Source: Flavobacterium chryseum
Lineage (GTDB): Bacteria > Bacteroidota > Bacteroidia > Flavobacteriales > Flavobacteriaceae
DNA: 64,000 nt
Reading direction: 5' to 3'
NCBI RefSeq assembly: GCF_004362015.1
Contig: NZ_SNWW01000001.1
Span: forward strand, 248,001 to 312,000
The position numbers and the translations under genes are program-made. The notes beneath the pieces were generated by a model. That model saw only the letters and a list, made by a program, of their open reading frames with translations, made no database searches and was not told the DNA's origin. Below, one piece after another: positions 7,040 to 15,261 of this stretch (position 1 is its first letter; every line of letters begins with the position of its first letter).

Positions 7040-8548
7040 TTACAATCCATGTTGAAACAAATGATAATATGCCTCATTAGCATTAATCTTATCCTTAAAG
7101 TCTCTAACTGTTGTTTTTTCATCAATAACCAATAATTCGATTCCAGCAATATCTGCAAAATCTTCCATATATTCTGTTGTAAGCGATTGGCTGTAAACGG
7201 TATGATGCGCTCCACCAGCAAGAATCCAAGCCGTTGCAGCTATCTCAAGATTTGGTTTACAATCCCATAAAACTCTTGCAACTGGTAATTTTGGTAATTC
7301 AGCCATTGGTTTAATAGCTTCTACTTCGTTAACTATCAAACGGAAACGAGTTCCCATATCTACCAAAGAAACGTTGATTGCATCTCCGGCTGGTGAATTA
7401 AACACCAAACGAGCAGGATCTTCTTTTCCACCAATTCCTAACGGATGCACTTCGCAAGAAGGTTTTCCATCAGCAATAGAAGGACAAATTTCTAACATGT
7501 GCGATCCTAAAACATATGATTTTTGTGGTGTGAAATGATAGGTGTAATCTTCCATGAAAGATGTTCCGCCCTCCAAACCAATATTCATTACTTTTAAAGC
7601 TCTTACCATTGCAGCGGTTTTCCAGTCGCCTTCTCCTCCAAAACCGTAACCATCGGCCATTAATCTTTGTGTTGCGATTCCCGGTAATTGTTTCCAAACT
7701 CCTAGGTTTTCAAACGTATCTGTAAAGGCGCCAAAACCTCCTTCTTCAAGGAATGCTCTTAAACCTAATTCAATTTTTGCTGCTTCTGCTAAAGAACTTC
7801 TTTGCGCTCCGCCTTCTTTTAAAGAATCGGTTAAAGTATAAGATTGTTCGTAAACGGCTAATAAATCGTTTAGTTCTTTGTCTGTTACCTTCTCAATATA
7901 TTTAGTTACATCAGACGAATCGTATCCGTTTACCGAAACGCCAAAACGAATCTGCGCTTCTACTTTATCACCTTCTGTTACTGCAACTTCACGCATATTA
8001 TCTCCAATACGGGCTACTTTTAGGTTTTGAAGTTCATCCCATCCTAAAACAACTCTTGTCCAGATGCCTAGTTTTTTCTGAACTCTTTCGTCTTCCCAAT
8101 GTCCAACAACTACTTTACGTTTTTTACGCATTCTCGACATGATGAATCCAAATTCACGATCTCCGTGTGCGGATTGATTCAAGTTCATGAAATCCATATC
8201 GATAGATCCCCACGGAATTTCAGCGTTGTATTGTGTATGTAAATGGCATAATGGTTTTTTCAAAATGTTCAAACCGCCAATCCACATTTTTGCCGGAGAG
8301 AAAGTATGCATCCAGGCAATAATTCCGATACAGTTTTTAGCAGAATTCGCCGCTAAACAAACATCTAATATTTGAGATGGAGATTTTACGACATCTTTGT
8401 AAACCACTTTTACAGGAATACTCGACGAAGCGTCTAATCCTTTTGCAATTATCTGCGAATGCTCCGCTACTTTTCTAAGTGTTTCTTCACCGTATAATTC
8501 CTGGCTTCCTACTACAAACCAAACTTCTTTTTGAGAGATATCTATCAT
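7040..8548 (-). CDS. araA: L-arabinose isomerase
   Basis: A 502-residue enzyme that converts L-arabinose to L-ribulose in the cytosol, using Mn2+. The metal ligands known from E. coli AraA are in register: Glu306 in GFGGEGDWK, Glu333 in MEDYTYHF, His350 in GSHMLEICP and the C-terminal His448-His449 in GGAHHTVYS. Its length equals that of the E. coli enzyme. It follows araD by 157 nt, a gap filled with inverted repeats, and precedes galM. Confidence 0.98.
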   Translation of the reverse strand: MIDISQKEVWFVVGSQELYGEETLRKVAEHSQIIAKGLDASSSIPVKVVYKDVVKSPSQILDVCLAANSAKNCIGIIAWMHTFSPAKMWIGGLNILKKPLCHLHTQYNAEIPWGSIDMDFMNLNQSAHGDREFGFIMSRMRKKRKVVVGHWEDERVQKKLGIWTRVVLGWDELQNLKVARIGDNMREVAVTEGDKVEAQIRFGVSVNGYDSSDVTKYIEKVTDKELNDLLAVYEQSYTLTDSLKEGGAQRSSLAEAAKIELGLRAFLEEGGFGAFTDTFENLGVWKQLPGIATQRLMADGYGFGGEGDWKTAAMVRALKVMNIGLEGGTSFMEDYTYHFTPQKSYVLGSHMLEICPSIADGKPSCEVHPLGIGGKEDPARLVFNSPAGDAINVSLVDMGTRFRLIVNEVEAIKPMAELPKLPVARVLWDCKPNLEIAATAWILAGGAHHTVYSQSLTTEYMEDFADIAGIELLVIDEKTTVRDFKDKINANEAYYHLFQHGL

Positions 8549-8573
8549 TTTTTATTTGTTTCAGGTTTTCTTT

Positions 8574-8698
8574 GTTTCAGGTTTCAAGTTCTGAAATGCG
8601 GAAAATCTTTGTTATAAATTTTTTTGTTATTTTTTGTTTCAGGTTTCAAGTTTCACGTTCCAAAAACTTGAAACTAAAAAAAACCTGAAACCTGAAAC
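8574..8698. repeat. alternating inverted repeats between araD and araA
   Basis: GTTTCAGGTTTC occurs at 8574-8585 and 8636-8647, and its exact complement GAAACCTGAAAC at 8687-8698, so the right arm can pair with either left arm. AACTTGAAAC near 8665-8674 adds pairing with GTTTCAAGTT. Read in the direction of the ara transcript, this would form a long hairpin upstream of araA. Confidence 0.65.
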
Positions 8699-8705
8699 AA
8701 ACTTT

Positions 8706-9407
8706 CTATTGTCCGTAATACGAGTCTTTTCCGTGTTTGCGGTTGTAATGTTTCTTTATTAAGGAATCTTTTAATCTTGGTGCATTTGGATTTATTTGTA
8801 AAGTCAAATAGGCCATTTCGGCAATTACTTCTAAAACCTTGCTGTTATAAACTGCTTTTGCTGCATTTTTCCCCCAGGCAAACGGACCGTGATTTCCTAT
8901 CAAAACCATTTCTACTTCTTCGTATGAAAGATTTTTTTCTTTGAAACAATCTAGAATCTGGATTCCGGTATTGTGTTCGTAGTTTCCTTCGATAAGGGAA
9001 TCCGCCATTGGCGGAGCGCACGGAATATCAGACGTTAAATGATCGGCGTGTGTGGTTCCGAAAATTGGAATGTCACGTTGCGATTGCGCCCAAGCCACAG
9101 AATACGTTGCATGTGTATGCGCAACACCTCCAATATTTGGCCAGTTTTTATATAAATAAGCATGCGTTTTAGTGTCTGATGACGGACGCATTGTTCCTTC
9201 AATAATGTTATTATCAAAATCGACAATTACAATATCTTCCGGTTTTAAATCTTCGTACGGAACGCCGCTTGGTTTAATGGCAAAAACGCCATTTTCTCTG
9301 TCAACGGCACTAACGTTTCCAAAAGTGTACACTACCAAATTCAATGCATTCAACTGCATGTTGGCTTCGTAACATTCTTGTTTTAAATCTTTATATGGAG
9401 AACTCAT
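8706..9407 (-). CDS. araD: L-ribulose-5-phosphate 4-epimerase
   Basis: A 233-residue class II aldolase-fold epimerase that converts L-ribulose-5-phosphate to D-xylulose-5-phosphate, the last step into the pentose phosphate pathway. Zn2+ ligands are visible as His97 and His99 in AHTHATYSVAW and His173 in GNHGPFAWG. The C-terminal Tyr230, in KHGKDSYYGQ, corresponds to the catalytic Tyr229 of E. coli AraD. It overlaps the end of araB by 17 nt, which implies translational coupling. Confidence 0.97.
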   Translation of the reverse strand: MSSPYKDLKQECYEANMQLNALNLVVYTFGNVSAVDRENGVFAIKPSGVPYEDLKPEDIVIVDFDNNIIEGTMRPSSDTKTHAYLYKNWPNIGGVAHTHATYSVAWAQSQRDIPIFGTTHADHLTSDIPCAPPMADSLIEGNYEHNTGIQILDCFKEKNLSYEEVEMVLIGNHGPFAWGKNAAKAVYNSKVLEVIAEMAYLTLQINPNAPRLKDSLIKKHYNRKHGKDSYYGQ

Positions 9408-11082
9408 GTTGCGAAATTTTAATAGTTGGATCTTCGTAAGCGCTTAATTGATCGTAAGCGATAAGCAGTTTGTTATACGCTGCAACTTTATCTAATTGAG
9501 GAAAATATTCTCCGTCAAAATCACTTCCGATTTTTTGACTTGCTTCGATTACGTTTGAATAAATTCCGGCTGCAACGGCTGCGTAAATTGCTGCGCCCAA
9601 AGCTGGAGTCTGATCTGAAGCTGCAATTTTAATTGGCTTGTTTAAAACATTGGCCAAAGTCTGCATGATAAAAGGAGATTTTCGGGCAACGCCGCCAATT
9701 CCGATAACGCTGTCGATTTTTACGCCTTCTTCTTCAAAACGATCGACGATTTTCTTCGCCCCGAAACAGATTGCGTTTACTAAAGCTTTAAAAATATGTG
9801 GTGCTTTTGTTCCTAAAGAAAGGTTTGAAATCGCACTTTTTAATTCCTGATTCGCATCTGGAGTTCTTCTTCCGTTAATCCAGTCTAATGCAATTGGAAG
9901 ACTTTCTGAAACCGGAATTTTCTCGGCTTCTTTTGTCAATTCCACAATTAATTTATCGCTGAATTCTTCTCTTAATTGTTCTTTTTGAGCGTCATTTAAA
10001 ATTGTTGAAGCTGTTAATAAATGATCTGTCGGCCAAAGCAATAATTCTTTGTACCAAGCCAATAAATCTCCAAAAGCAGATTGTCCGGCTTCAAGACCAA
10101 TAAAGCCCGGAATAACTGAACCATCAACTTGTCCGCAGATTCCGCGAACGGTTTTTGTTCCAACTTCATCATACGAACCAACTAGAATATCGCAGGTTGA
10201 AGTTCCCATAACGCGCACTAAAGTATTTTCTCCAATTTTTGCTCCAACAGCTCCAGAATGTGCATCAAAAGTTCCAACAGCTACAACTGTTTCTGTTGAA
10301 AGTCGTAAACGCTCTGCCCATTCTTTGCTTAAATTTCCGGCAACTAAATCAGACGTATACGTTTCATCATATAAGTTTCCGCGAAGCGTTGCTAAATAGG
10401 GATGTAGTTTTTCTAAAAATTCAACCGGAGGCAAACCGTTCCAGTCTTCGTGCCACATGGCTTTGTGTCCTGCGGCGCAACGGCTTCTTTTGAAGGTTTT
10501 TAAATCTTTATCTTCAATTAATAAATACGTCATTAAATCGCAGTGCTCCATCCAGGTGTGCGCTGCGTTTCGAACGGCTTCATCTTCTCTGGCGATGTGC
10601 AGGATTTTTGCCCAAAACCATTCTGATGAATAAATTCCGCCTACATATTTAGTTACGTTTTCTCCGCCCCAGCTTACTGCCAGTTCGTTGATTTCGTTTG
10701 CTTCATTGATTGAAGTATGATCTTTCCACAAAACCATCATCGCATTCGGATTTTCTTCAAAACCTTTTGTCAAGGCTAACGGAATTCCGTCTTTCGTTAC
10801 AGGAACAGGAGAAGATCCGGTTGTATCGATGCAAATGCCTTTTACTAAAGAATGATCAACTTTGCTTTCTTTTATAACGGTTTGAATCGTAATTTCCAGC
10901 CCTTCGATATGATCTAAAGGATGCTGACGAAATTGATTTATCGATGCATCGCAATATTGTTTGTTTTTCCATCTTTTGTAATGAGAAACATTTGATGCTA
11001 ATTCCTGCCCATTTTCAGTATCTATCAGCACCGCTCGAACAGAATCTGTTCCGTAGTCTAACCCAATAACGTAATTTTTCAT
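9391..11082 (-). CDS. araB: ribulokinase
   Basis: A 563-residue FGGY-family kinase that phosphorylates L-ribulose. The N-terminal phosphate-binding strand is IGLDYGTDSVRAVLID. GTFDAHSGAVGAKIG holds the likely catalytic Asp, VMGTSTCDI follows, and the C-terminal ATP-binding region is GIGGVARKSPFIMQ. It is the first gene of the ara operon, behind a TATATTTG box and a candidate AraR operator. Its length is normal. Confidence 0.97.
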   Translation of the reverse strand: MKNYVIGLDYGTDSVRAVLIDTENGQELASNVSHYKRWKNKQYCDASINQFRQHPLDHIEGLEITIQTVIKESKVDHSLVKGICIDTTGSSPVPVTKDGIPLALTKGFEENPNAMMVLWKDHTSINEANEINELAVSWGGENVTKYVGGIYSSEWFWAKILHIAREDEAVRNAAHTWMEHCDLMTYLLIEDKDLKTFKRSRCAAGHKAMWHEDWNGLPPVEFLEKLHPYLATLRGNLYDETYTSDLVAGNLSKEWAERLRLSTETVVAVGTFDAHSGAVGAKIGENTLVRVMGTSTCDILVGSYDEVGTKTVRGICGQVDGSVIPGFIGLEAGQSAFGDLLAWYKELLLWPTDHLLTASTILNDAQKEQLREEFSDKLIVELTKEAEKIPVSESLPIALDWINGRRTPDANQELKSAISNLSLGTKAPHIFKALVNAICFGAKKIVDRFEEEGVKIDSVIGIGGVARKSPFIMQTLANVLNKPIKIAASDQTPALGAAIYAAVAAGIYSNVIEASQKIGSDFDGEYFPQLDKVAAYNKLLIAYDQLSAYEDPTIKISQHEFSI

Positions 11083-11104
11083 TCCAAATAATTTTTAATG
11101 ACGA

Positions 11105-11112
11105 CAAATATA
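11105..11112 (-). promoter_or_regulatory. -7 box of the araBDA-galM promoter
   Basis: The minus strand reads TATATTTG, an exact TAnnTTTG match, 22 nt upstream of the araB ATG. A TTTG at 11139-11136 lies 23 nt upstream and overlaps the candidate AraR operator. Confidence 0.55.
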
Positions 11113-11127
11113 AATATAATTAACTTA

Positions 11128-11148
11128 TAAGTGTACAAAAAACACTTA
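11128..11148. promoter_or_regulatory. candidate AraR operator upstream of araB
   Basis: TAAGTGT-N7-ACACTTA is a perfect 7-bp inverted repeat with a 7-bp spacer, 21 bp in all. It covers the expected -33 region of the ara promoter, a position suited to repression. The same pattern recurs at 12910, 13100 and 14003. Bacteroidetes AraR of the Nudix family is known to use a palindrome of about this length; the exact match here is inferred. Confidence 0.7.
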
Positions 11149-11286
11149 ACAAAAATGACACAGTTTATTTTTATAGATAATGCATCAAAACAAGGATTTA
11201 AGAACAAATCAAAAAACAAAGGTTAATTTTACATTTATTTCTTTGCGATTACTTCATTTAATTCTTAAAACCCTATTTTTAGCTTT

Positions 11287-12834
11287 CTATTTTCCTTCTA
11301 AAACTAATACCGAAAAAGGCGGAATCGTAATTTCTAATTTTCCTTTTTTATTTTCAAAATCCTTAAAAACTGTTGGTACAATTTTGTTTGGAGTTTCAAA
11401 CGAATTGTAATCCTGCAGTTTTCCTGCTCTCAAAATAGTTCCTGTAAAGTTTTTAACTCCCAGTTCTTTTACATCTATCTCTACTTTGTTTTTATTTTTT
11501 GAATCGATATTTACCAATGAAATATGAATCAGACCGCTTTTATCTTTTGAAGCCGATGCCGATACCGCAGGAAGTGTTTCTCCGTTATAAGTATAGTTTG
11601 GCGAATTAAAACTTATTGGCAATAATTTAGCATCCTGATGTACGTTGTACATTTTCATTACATGATAAGTTGGGGTAGTAATCATTTTTGCCTTATCTGT
11701 CAGGATTACGGCTTGTAAAACATTGACACATTGTGCTAAATTGGCCATACGAACTCTGTCAGCGTGATTGTTAAATATATTTAATGTTGAGCCCGCTAAA
11801 ACAGCATCTCTCATTGTATTTTGCTGGTATAAAAAACCTCCGTTTGTTCCTTTTTCGACATCATACCAAGCGCCCCATTCATCAACCATAATGGGAACTT
11901 TTTTCTCAGGATCGTACTTGTCCATTACCGCGCTATGCTTTGTAACGAGTTCCTCCATTTTCAACGCTTGCTTCATGGTTTTAAAGTATTGCTCTTCTGT
12001 ATAATCAACTGCATCTCCTTTTTTGTTCCAATCGATTACTGCATAATGATGCACACCAACTCCGCCTAGCATGTTAAGAGGAATATTTTTCATTAAAACT
12101 TCTGTCCAATTATAATCCGCACTATTAGATCCTGAAGCAATGCGGGTATAACCACCGGTATTTTCCCAGTCTGACATAAATGTGGCAAACTTGCGATATT
12201 CTCCAGCATAATATTCTGCTGTCATATTTCCTCCACAACCCCAGGCTTCATTTCCAATTCCCCAAAACTTCACTTTCCACGGCTCTGTCCTGCCATTCTT
12301 TTTGCGCAAATCGCTCATCGGACTTCTACCGCTAAAGTTGGTATACTGAACCCAATCTGCTAATTCCTGAACGGTTCCGCTCCCAACATTTCCGGATAGA
12401 TACGGTTCAGCGCCAAGTAATTCGCACATATTTAGAAAATCATGTGTCCCAAAACTGTTATCTTCTGTAACGCCGCCCCACCATTTGTTTACAATTGTTG
12501 GTCGCTGTTCTTTTGGTCCAATTCCATCTTTCCAATGATAGGTATCGGCAAAACAACCGCCAGGCCATCTTAAGTTTGGAATTTTCAAGTCTTTCAAAGC
12601 TTGAATAATATCGTTTCTAACTCCGTTTGTATTTGGAATTTTGGAAGTATCTCCCACAAAAAATCCACCGTAAATAGATCGACCTAAATGCTCAGCAAAA
12701 TGACCATAAATGTTTTTATTTATTATTGGAGCATCTGCTTTATTAGCAATAGTAATTACTGTAGTTCGGTTTTGAGCAAAATTAACCTGAGAAGATATCG
12801 CTGTAAGAAATCCAATTAAAAGTATTTTTTTCAT
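11287..12834 (-). CDS. alpha-L-arabinofuranosidase, GH51, secreted
   Basis: A 515-residue glycoside hydrolase of family 51 with a cleavable signal peptide (MKKILLIGFLTAISSQVNFAQ). It releases L-arabinofuranose from arabinan or arabinoxylan side chains in the periplasm or outside the cell. The acid/base Glu196 is in WGIGNEAWGCGG and the nucleophile Glu319 in MVDEWGAWYD. A C-terminal beta-sandwich follows from about residue 395. It is transcribed towards araB, 204 nt away, and has its own candidate AraR site upstream. It supplies the substrate for the ara operon. Confidence 0.95.
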   Translation of the reverse strand: MKKILLIGFLTAISSQVNFAQNRTTVITIANKADAPIINKNIYGHFAEHLGRSIYGGFFVGDTSKIPNTNGVRNDIIQALKDLKIPNLRWPGGCFADTYHWKDGIGPKEQRPTIVNKWWGGVTEDNSFGTHDFLNMCELLGAEPYLSGNVGSGTVQELADWVQYTNFSGRSPMSDLRKKNGRTEPWKVKFWGIGNEAWGCGGNMTAEYYAGEYRKFATFMSDWENTGGYTRIASGSNSADYNWTEVLMKNIPLNMLGGVGVHHYAVIDWNKKGDAVDYTEEQYFKTMKQALKMEELVTKHSAVMDKYDPEKKVPIMVDEWGAWYDVEKGTNGGFLYQQNTMRDAVLAGSTLNIFNNHADRVRMANLAQCVNVLQAVILTDKAKMITTPTYHVMKMYNVHQDAKLLPISFNSPNYTYNGETLPAVSASASKDKSGLIHISLVNIDSKNKNKVEIDVKELGVKNFTGTILRAGKLQDYNSFETPNKIVPTVFKDFENKKGKLEITIPPFSVLVLEGK

Positions 12835-12909
12835 ATTATCTTGTTTTGCAATATTTTACAAATAATTAAAGCGTAAAGCTCTTAATTTTAATACCGTATC
12901 AAACTCACA

Positions 12910-12930
12910 TAAGTGTTTATTGTACATTTG
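12910..12930. promoter_or_regulatory. candidate AraR operator upstream of the GH51 gene
   Basis: TAAGTGT-N7-ACATTTG has the same left arm and spacer length as the araB site, and 5 of 7 matches in the right arm. It lies directly upstream of a weak -7 box for the arabinofuranosidase gene. Confidence 0.55.
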
Positions 12931-13099
12931 TAAAATTAGCTAAAATAAAACCTTAAAAACAAATTAATACTAAAAAAAAGAATAAATAAAAATACATTTC
13001 GCAAACAAATTGTGAAATTATAACTAAAAAGCACTGTTTTTAATTATTAAATAATAATAATGTCTTTATTTAGCCCGTATAATAGAAAATTATTTAATT

Positions 13100-13120
13100 T
13101 AAGTGTAAAACCTACATTAA
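13100..13120. promoter_or_regulatory. candidate AraR operator upstream of araR
   Basis: TAAGTGT-N7-ACATTAA again has the invariant left arm and 7-bp spacer. It ends 53 bp before the araR start codon (54 bp with the alternative ATG), which would allow autoregulation. Confidence 0.5.
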
Positions 13121-13167
13121 TAAATTATGAAACCTGTTGAGAAGTTTATATATTTACCAATAAATTA

Positions 13168-13863
13168 TTGAATATGCTAAACAGTTATAGCTCTGCCGAT
13201 AAGGTCTTATTAGCAGTGGATTGTATCATTTTTGGATTTGACAGCCAGGGATTGAAAATACTTCTAATTCAAAGGGACTTTGAACCTGAAAAGGGGAAAT
13301 GGTCTTTGATTGGCGGATTTTTAAAACGTGACGAAATATTAGATAATGCTGCCATTAGAATCCTGAATACCTATACAGGTTTACACGACATTTATATGGA
13401 GCAATTATATGCGTACAGCGAAATTGATCGTGACCCTGTTGAAAGAACCATTTCGGTTTCGTATTATGCTTTAATTAATATTGAAAATCACAATACGGAG
13501 CTTATTAAAAATTACCATGCCGAATGGTTTCCTATTTCAGAGGCTCCAAACTTAATTTTTGACCATAATGAAATGGTGAAAAATGCCATTAAAAGATTAC
13601 GTTACAGAACTTCGATAAAACCAATAGGTTTTGAATTGTTGCCGGAAAAATTCACCATGCGTCAATTACTGGAATTGTATGAAGCTATTTTGAGTAAAGA
13701 ATTGGATAAACGAAATTTTATCAGCAAGATAAATTCTTTGGAAATTTTAAATAAACTCGAAGAAAAAGACATGCAATCTTCCCGAAAAGGATCTTATTTA
13801 TATACTTTTAATAAAGAAAAATACGAAGAAAAATTACTCAACGATTTTGTACTGAATCTTTAA
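13168..13863 (+). CDS. araR: Nudix-like transcriptional repressor of arabinose genes (AraR/NrtR family)
   Basis: A 231-residue protein with an N-terminal Nudix fold (about residues 10-145) and a C-terminal winged helix (about 150-231, region LLPEKFTMRQLLELYEAIL). In the Nudix box the G-x5-E start (Gly50, Glu56) is kept, but the REUxEE glutamates are replaced by Ile65, Thr68 and Tyr69, so catalysis should be lost and the domain should act as a sugar sensor. Related Bacteroides proteins repress arabinose genes and are released by L-arabinose. It is divergent from the GH51 gene. A start at the ATG two codons later is equally possible. Confidence 0.88.
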   Translation: MNMLNSYSSADKVLLAVDCIIFGFDSQGLKILLIQRDFEPEKGKWSLIGGFLKRDEILDNAAIRILNTYTGLHDIYMEQLYAYSEIDRDPVERTISVSYYALINIENHNTELIKNYHAEWFPISEAPNLIFDHNEMVKNAIKRLRYRTSIKPIGFELLPEKFTMRQLLELYEAILSKELDKRNFISKINSLEILNKLEEKDMQSSRKGSYLYTFNKEKYEEKLLNDFVLNL

Positions 13864-13898
13864 AAAGTTTCACGCCAATTAAACTACATAAAAAAACA

Positions 13899-13930
13899 AA
13901 CCCTGAAAGCTACAAACTCTCAGGGTTTTT
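13899..13930 (+). terminator. Rho-independent terminator of araR
   Basis: The arms AACCCTGA (13899-13906) and TCAGGGTT (13920-13927) are followed by a T run. An A run precedes it, so it may also work for the opposite strand. Confidence 0.75.
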
Positions 13931-14002
13931 CCTTCAATAAAACTACTATTAAAAAACTAACAAATTACTTTGTATAAATTTCACATTACCAATGCTAAAA
14001 AA

Positions 14003-14023
14003 TAAGTGTGAAATTTACATTTA
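14003..14023. promoter_or_regulatory. orphan AraR-like site in convergent gap
   Basis: TAAGTGT-N7-ACATTTA differs from the perfect araB palindrome at one arm position and keeps the 7-bp spacer. It is not upstream of any visible gene: both flanking genes point towards it. Confidence 0.5.
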
Positions 14024-14160
14024 CAAATGTATGTAAAATAATTTCATTAAAACAAGAAATATTTAATTTATTTTTTTAATTAAAATTATGATGATTTAAT
14101 AAACATAATTGCAATCGATTGTGATAAAATCATAAAACAGACAAAAACCCGTTTTTAAGG

Positions 14161-15159
14161 TTATAATGAGTTTCGCATAATTAGTGAAGACTTATTTTCA
14201 ATTTGTTCCTTTTTTCCTTTCAGAACCATTTCGGCTAAAATTTTTCCCATGGCTTCAAAATGGGTTGAAATTGTAGTTATTCCGTTTGCAGCAATTTTTT
14301 TTAGCGGCGTTTCATTATAAGAGATAATTCCAAAATCGTTGCCTAATTTCAGGTTCTGATTTCTGGCATTTTCAATTACACGAACTAAATCTCTGTCGTT
14401 TGGAATAATGTAAAGGTCGCCTACTGTAATTTCTCTGTTGGTGAACTCGGTTATGATTTCGTATTCAAAATGATATTCTTTACAGAAATCTTCAAATCCA
14501 ATTTTCATTCCAAGTGGTTCTCTGAATCCGGGAAAAATTAAAATCAGCTTTTTGTATTTATTCAATTTTGATTTTCCTTTTTGCAAACCTTCAAAAATAT
14601 CTTTTTGGTGATTTTGATAAATGGCAGGATACATTTTTAAGTCTGCATTAGTTTGGTCCAGTATAATTACATCACCTACTGGTAGGGTTTTTATAGAATT
14701 AGCGATATCGATTAAGTTGGTGGGCATAATGATATATTTCGTGTAATTTCCGTTACTGTCATTTATTAGCTTTTGAAAAACGGGAACGTTAAAATGATGG
14801 AAGAATATATCAACCTGAACATTTTTTCCGATGTTTTTTAAAAACGAATTATAAATGTCTTCCTTAAAAATATTCAACTCATCAAAAAGTAAAAAAATCT
14901 TTTGTTTTATAGTGGTTTCAACGCTTTTCACGTAATAGCCTTTGCCGGGAATAGCATAAATAATTCCTCTTTTTTTAAGTTCGTCATAGCTTTGCAAAAC
15001 GGTATCGCGAGACAAAGAAAAAGCCAAGCAAACTTTATTTACAGACGGAAGCCTGTCGCCTTTTACCAACTGTTCCTCCTCAATTGCCTTTTCAATTGAA
15101 AGAATTATCTGTTTATATTTTGGTAAACCAAGATTGTTTTGGATGGATATCAAATTCAT
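14161..15159 (-). CDS. GntR-type transcriptional regulator with periplasmic-binding-protein-like sensor domain
   Basis: A 332-residue regulator. The N-terminal GntR winged helix (about residues 10-75) shows LPSVNKVCLAFSLSRDTVLQ and a wing GIIYAIPGKGYYV. The rest (about 80-330) resembles a LacI-type sugar-binding domain, e.g. LGNDFGIISYNETPLKKIAANGITTISTHFEAMG. This arrangement is common for sugar regulators in Bacteroidota. The start at 15159 is preferred over 15189 because the longer form adds hydrophobic leader residues. It is divergent from the galactose operon, which it probably controls, sensing galactose or a derivative. Confidence 0.85.
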   Translation of the reverse strand: MNLISIQNNLGLPKYKQIILSIEKAIEEEQLVKGDRLPSVNKVCLAFSLSRDTVLQSYDELKKRGIIYAIPGKGYYVKSVETTIKQKIFLLFDELNIFKEDIYNSFLKNIGKNVQVDIFFHHFNVPVFQKLINDSNGNYTKYIIMPTNLIDIANSIKTLPVGDVIILDQTNADLKMYPAIYQNHQKDIFEGLQKGKSKLNKYKKLILIFPGFREPLGMKIGFEDFCKEYHFEYEIITEFTNREITVGDLYIIPNDRDLVRVIENARNQNLKLGNDFGIISYNETPLKKIAANGITTISTHFEAMGKILAEMVLKGKKEQIENKSSLIMRNSL

Positions 15160-15191
15160 AAAAATGCAAATTTTTATGCAATATAGCAAAA

Positions 15192-15208
15192 ACTGGTAGG
15201 TACTGGTA
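15192..15208. promoter_or_regulatory. candidate operator of the galactose regulator
   Basis: ACTGGTA occurs twice (15192-15198 and 15202-15208) with a 10-bp period, one helical turn, in the 102-bp gap between the divergent regulator and galM. It lies at the expected -33 region of the gal promoter. Binding by the GntR-type protein is inferred. Confidence 0.45.
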
Positions 15209-15229
15209 TGTAAAATTTTAAATTGTTTC

Positions 15230-15237
15230 TATTTTTG
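15230..15237 (+). promoter_or_regulatory. -7 box of the galactose operon
   Basis: TATTTTTG matches TAnnTTTG exactly, 24 nt before the galM start at 15262. No -33 TTG is present; the ACTGGTA repeats occupy that place. Confidence 0.45.
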
Positions 15238-15261
15238 AATTTCATTTTTACTAAAATTTTG

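Larger units (their letters stand above)
12835..13167. other. divergent regulatory interval between the GH51 gene and araR
   Basis: This 333-bp AT-rich interval carries two candidate AraR operators (12910-12930 and 13100-13120), one near each gene. On the minus strand a weak -7 box TGAGTTTG (12900-12907) adjoins the first. On the plus strand TATATTTA (13149-13156) lies just before araR. I see no small gene in it. Confidence 0.6.
13864..14160. other. convergent gap containing an orphan operator
   Basis: This 297-bp gap between araR and the convergent gntR-type gene holds the araR terminator and then about 230 bp of very AT-rich DNA. It includes a fourth AraR-like site at 14003-14023 and the palindrome CATTTACAAATG just after it. 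No gene longer than a few codons is convincing. Confidence 0.6.

Noticed and set aside
13930..14160. Possible small RNA or riboswitch in the convergent gap
   Set aside because: No conserved riboswitch fold or terminator after the orphan operator is visible; only the operator-like element is reported.
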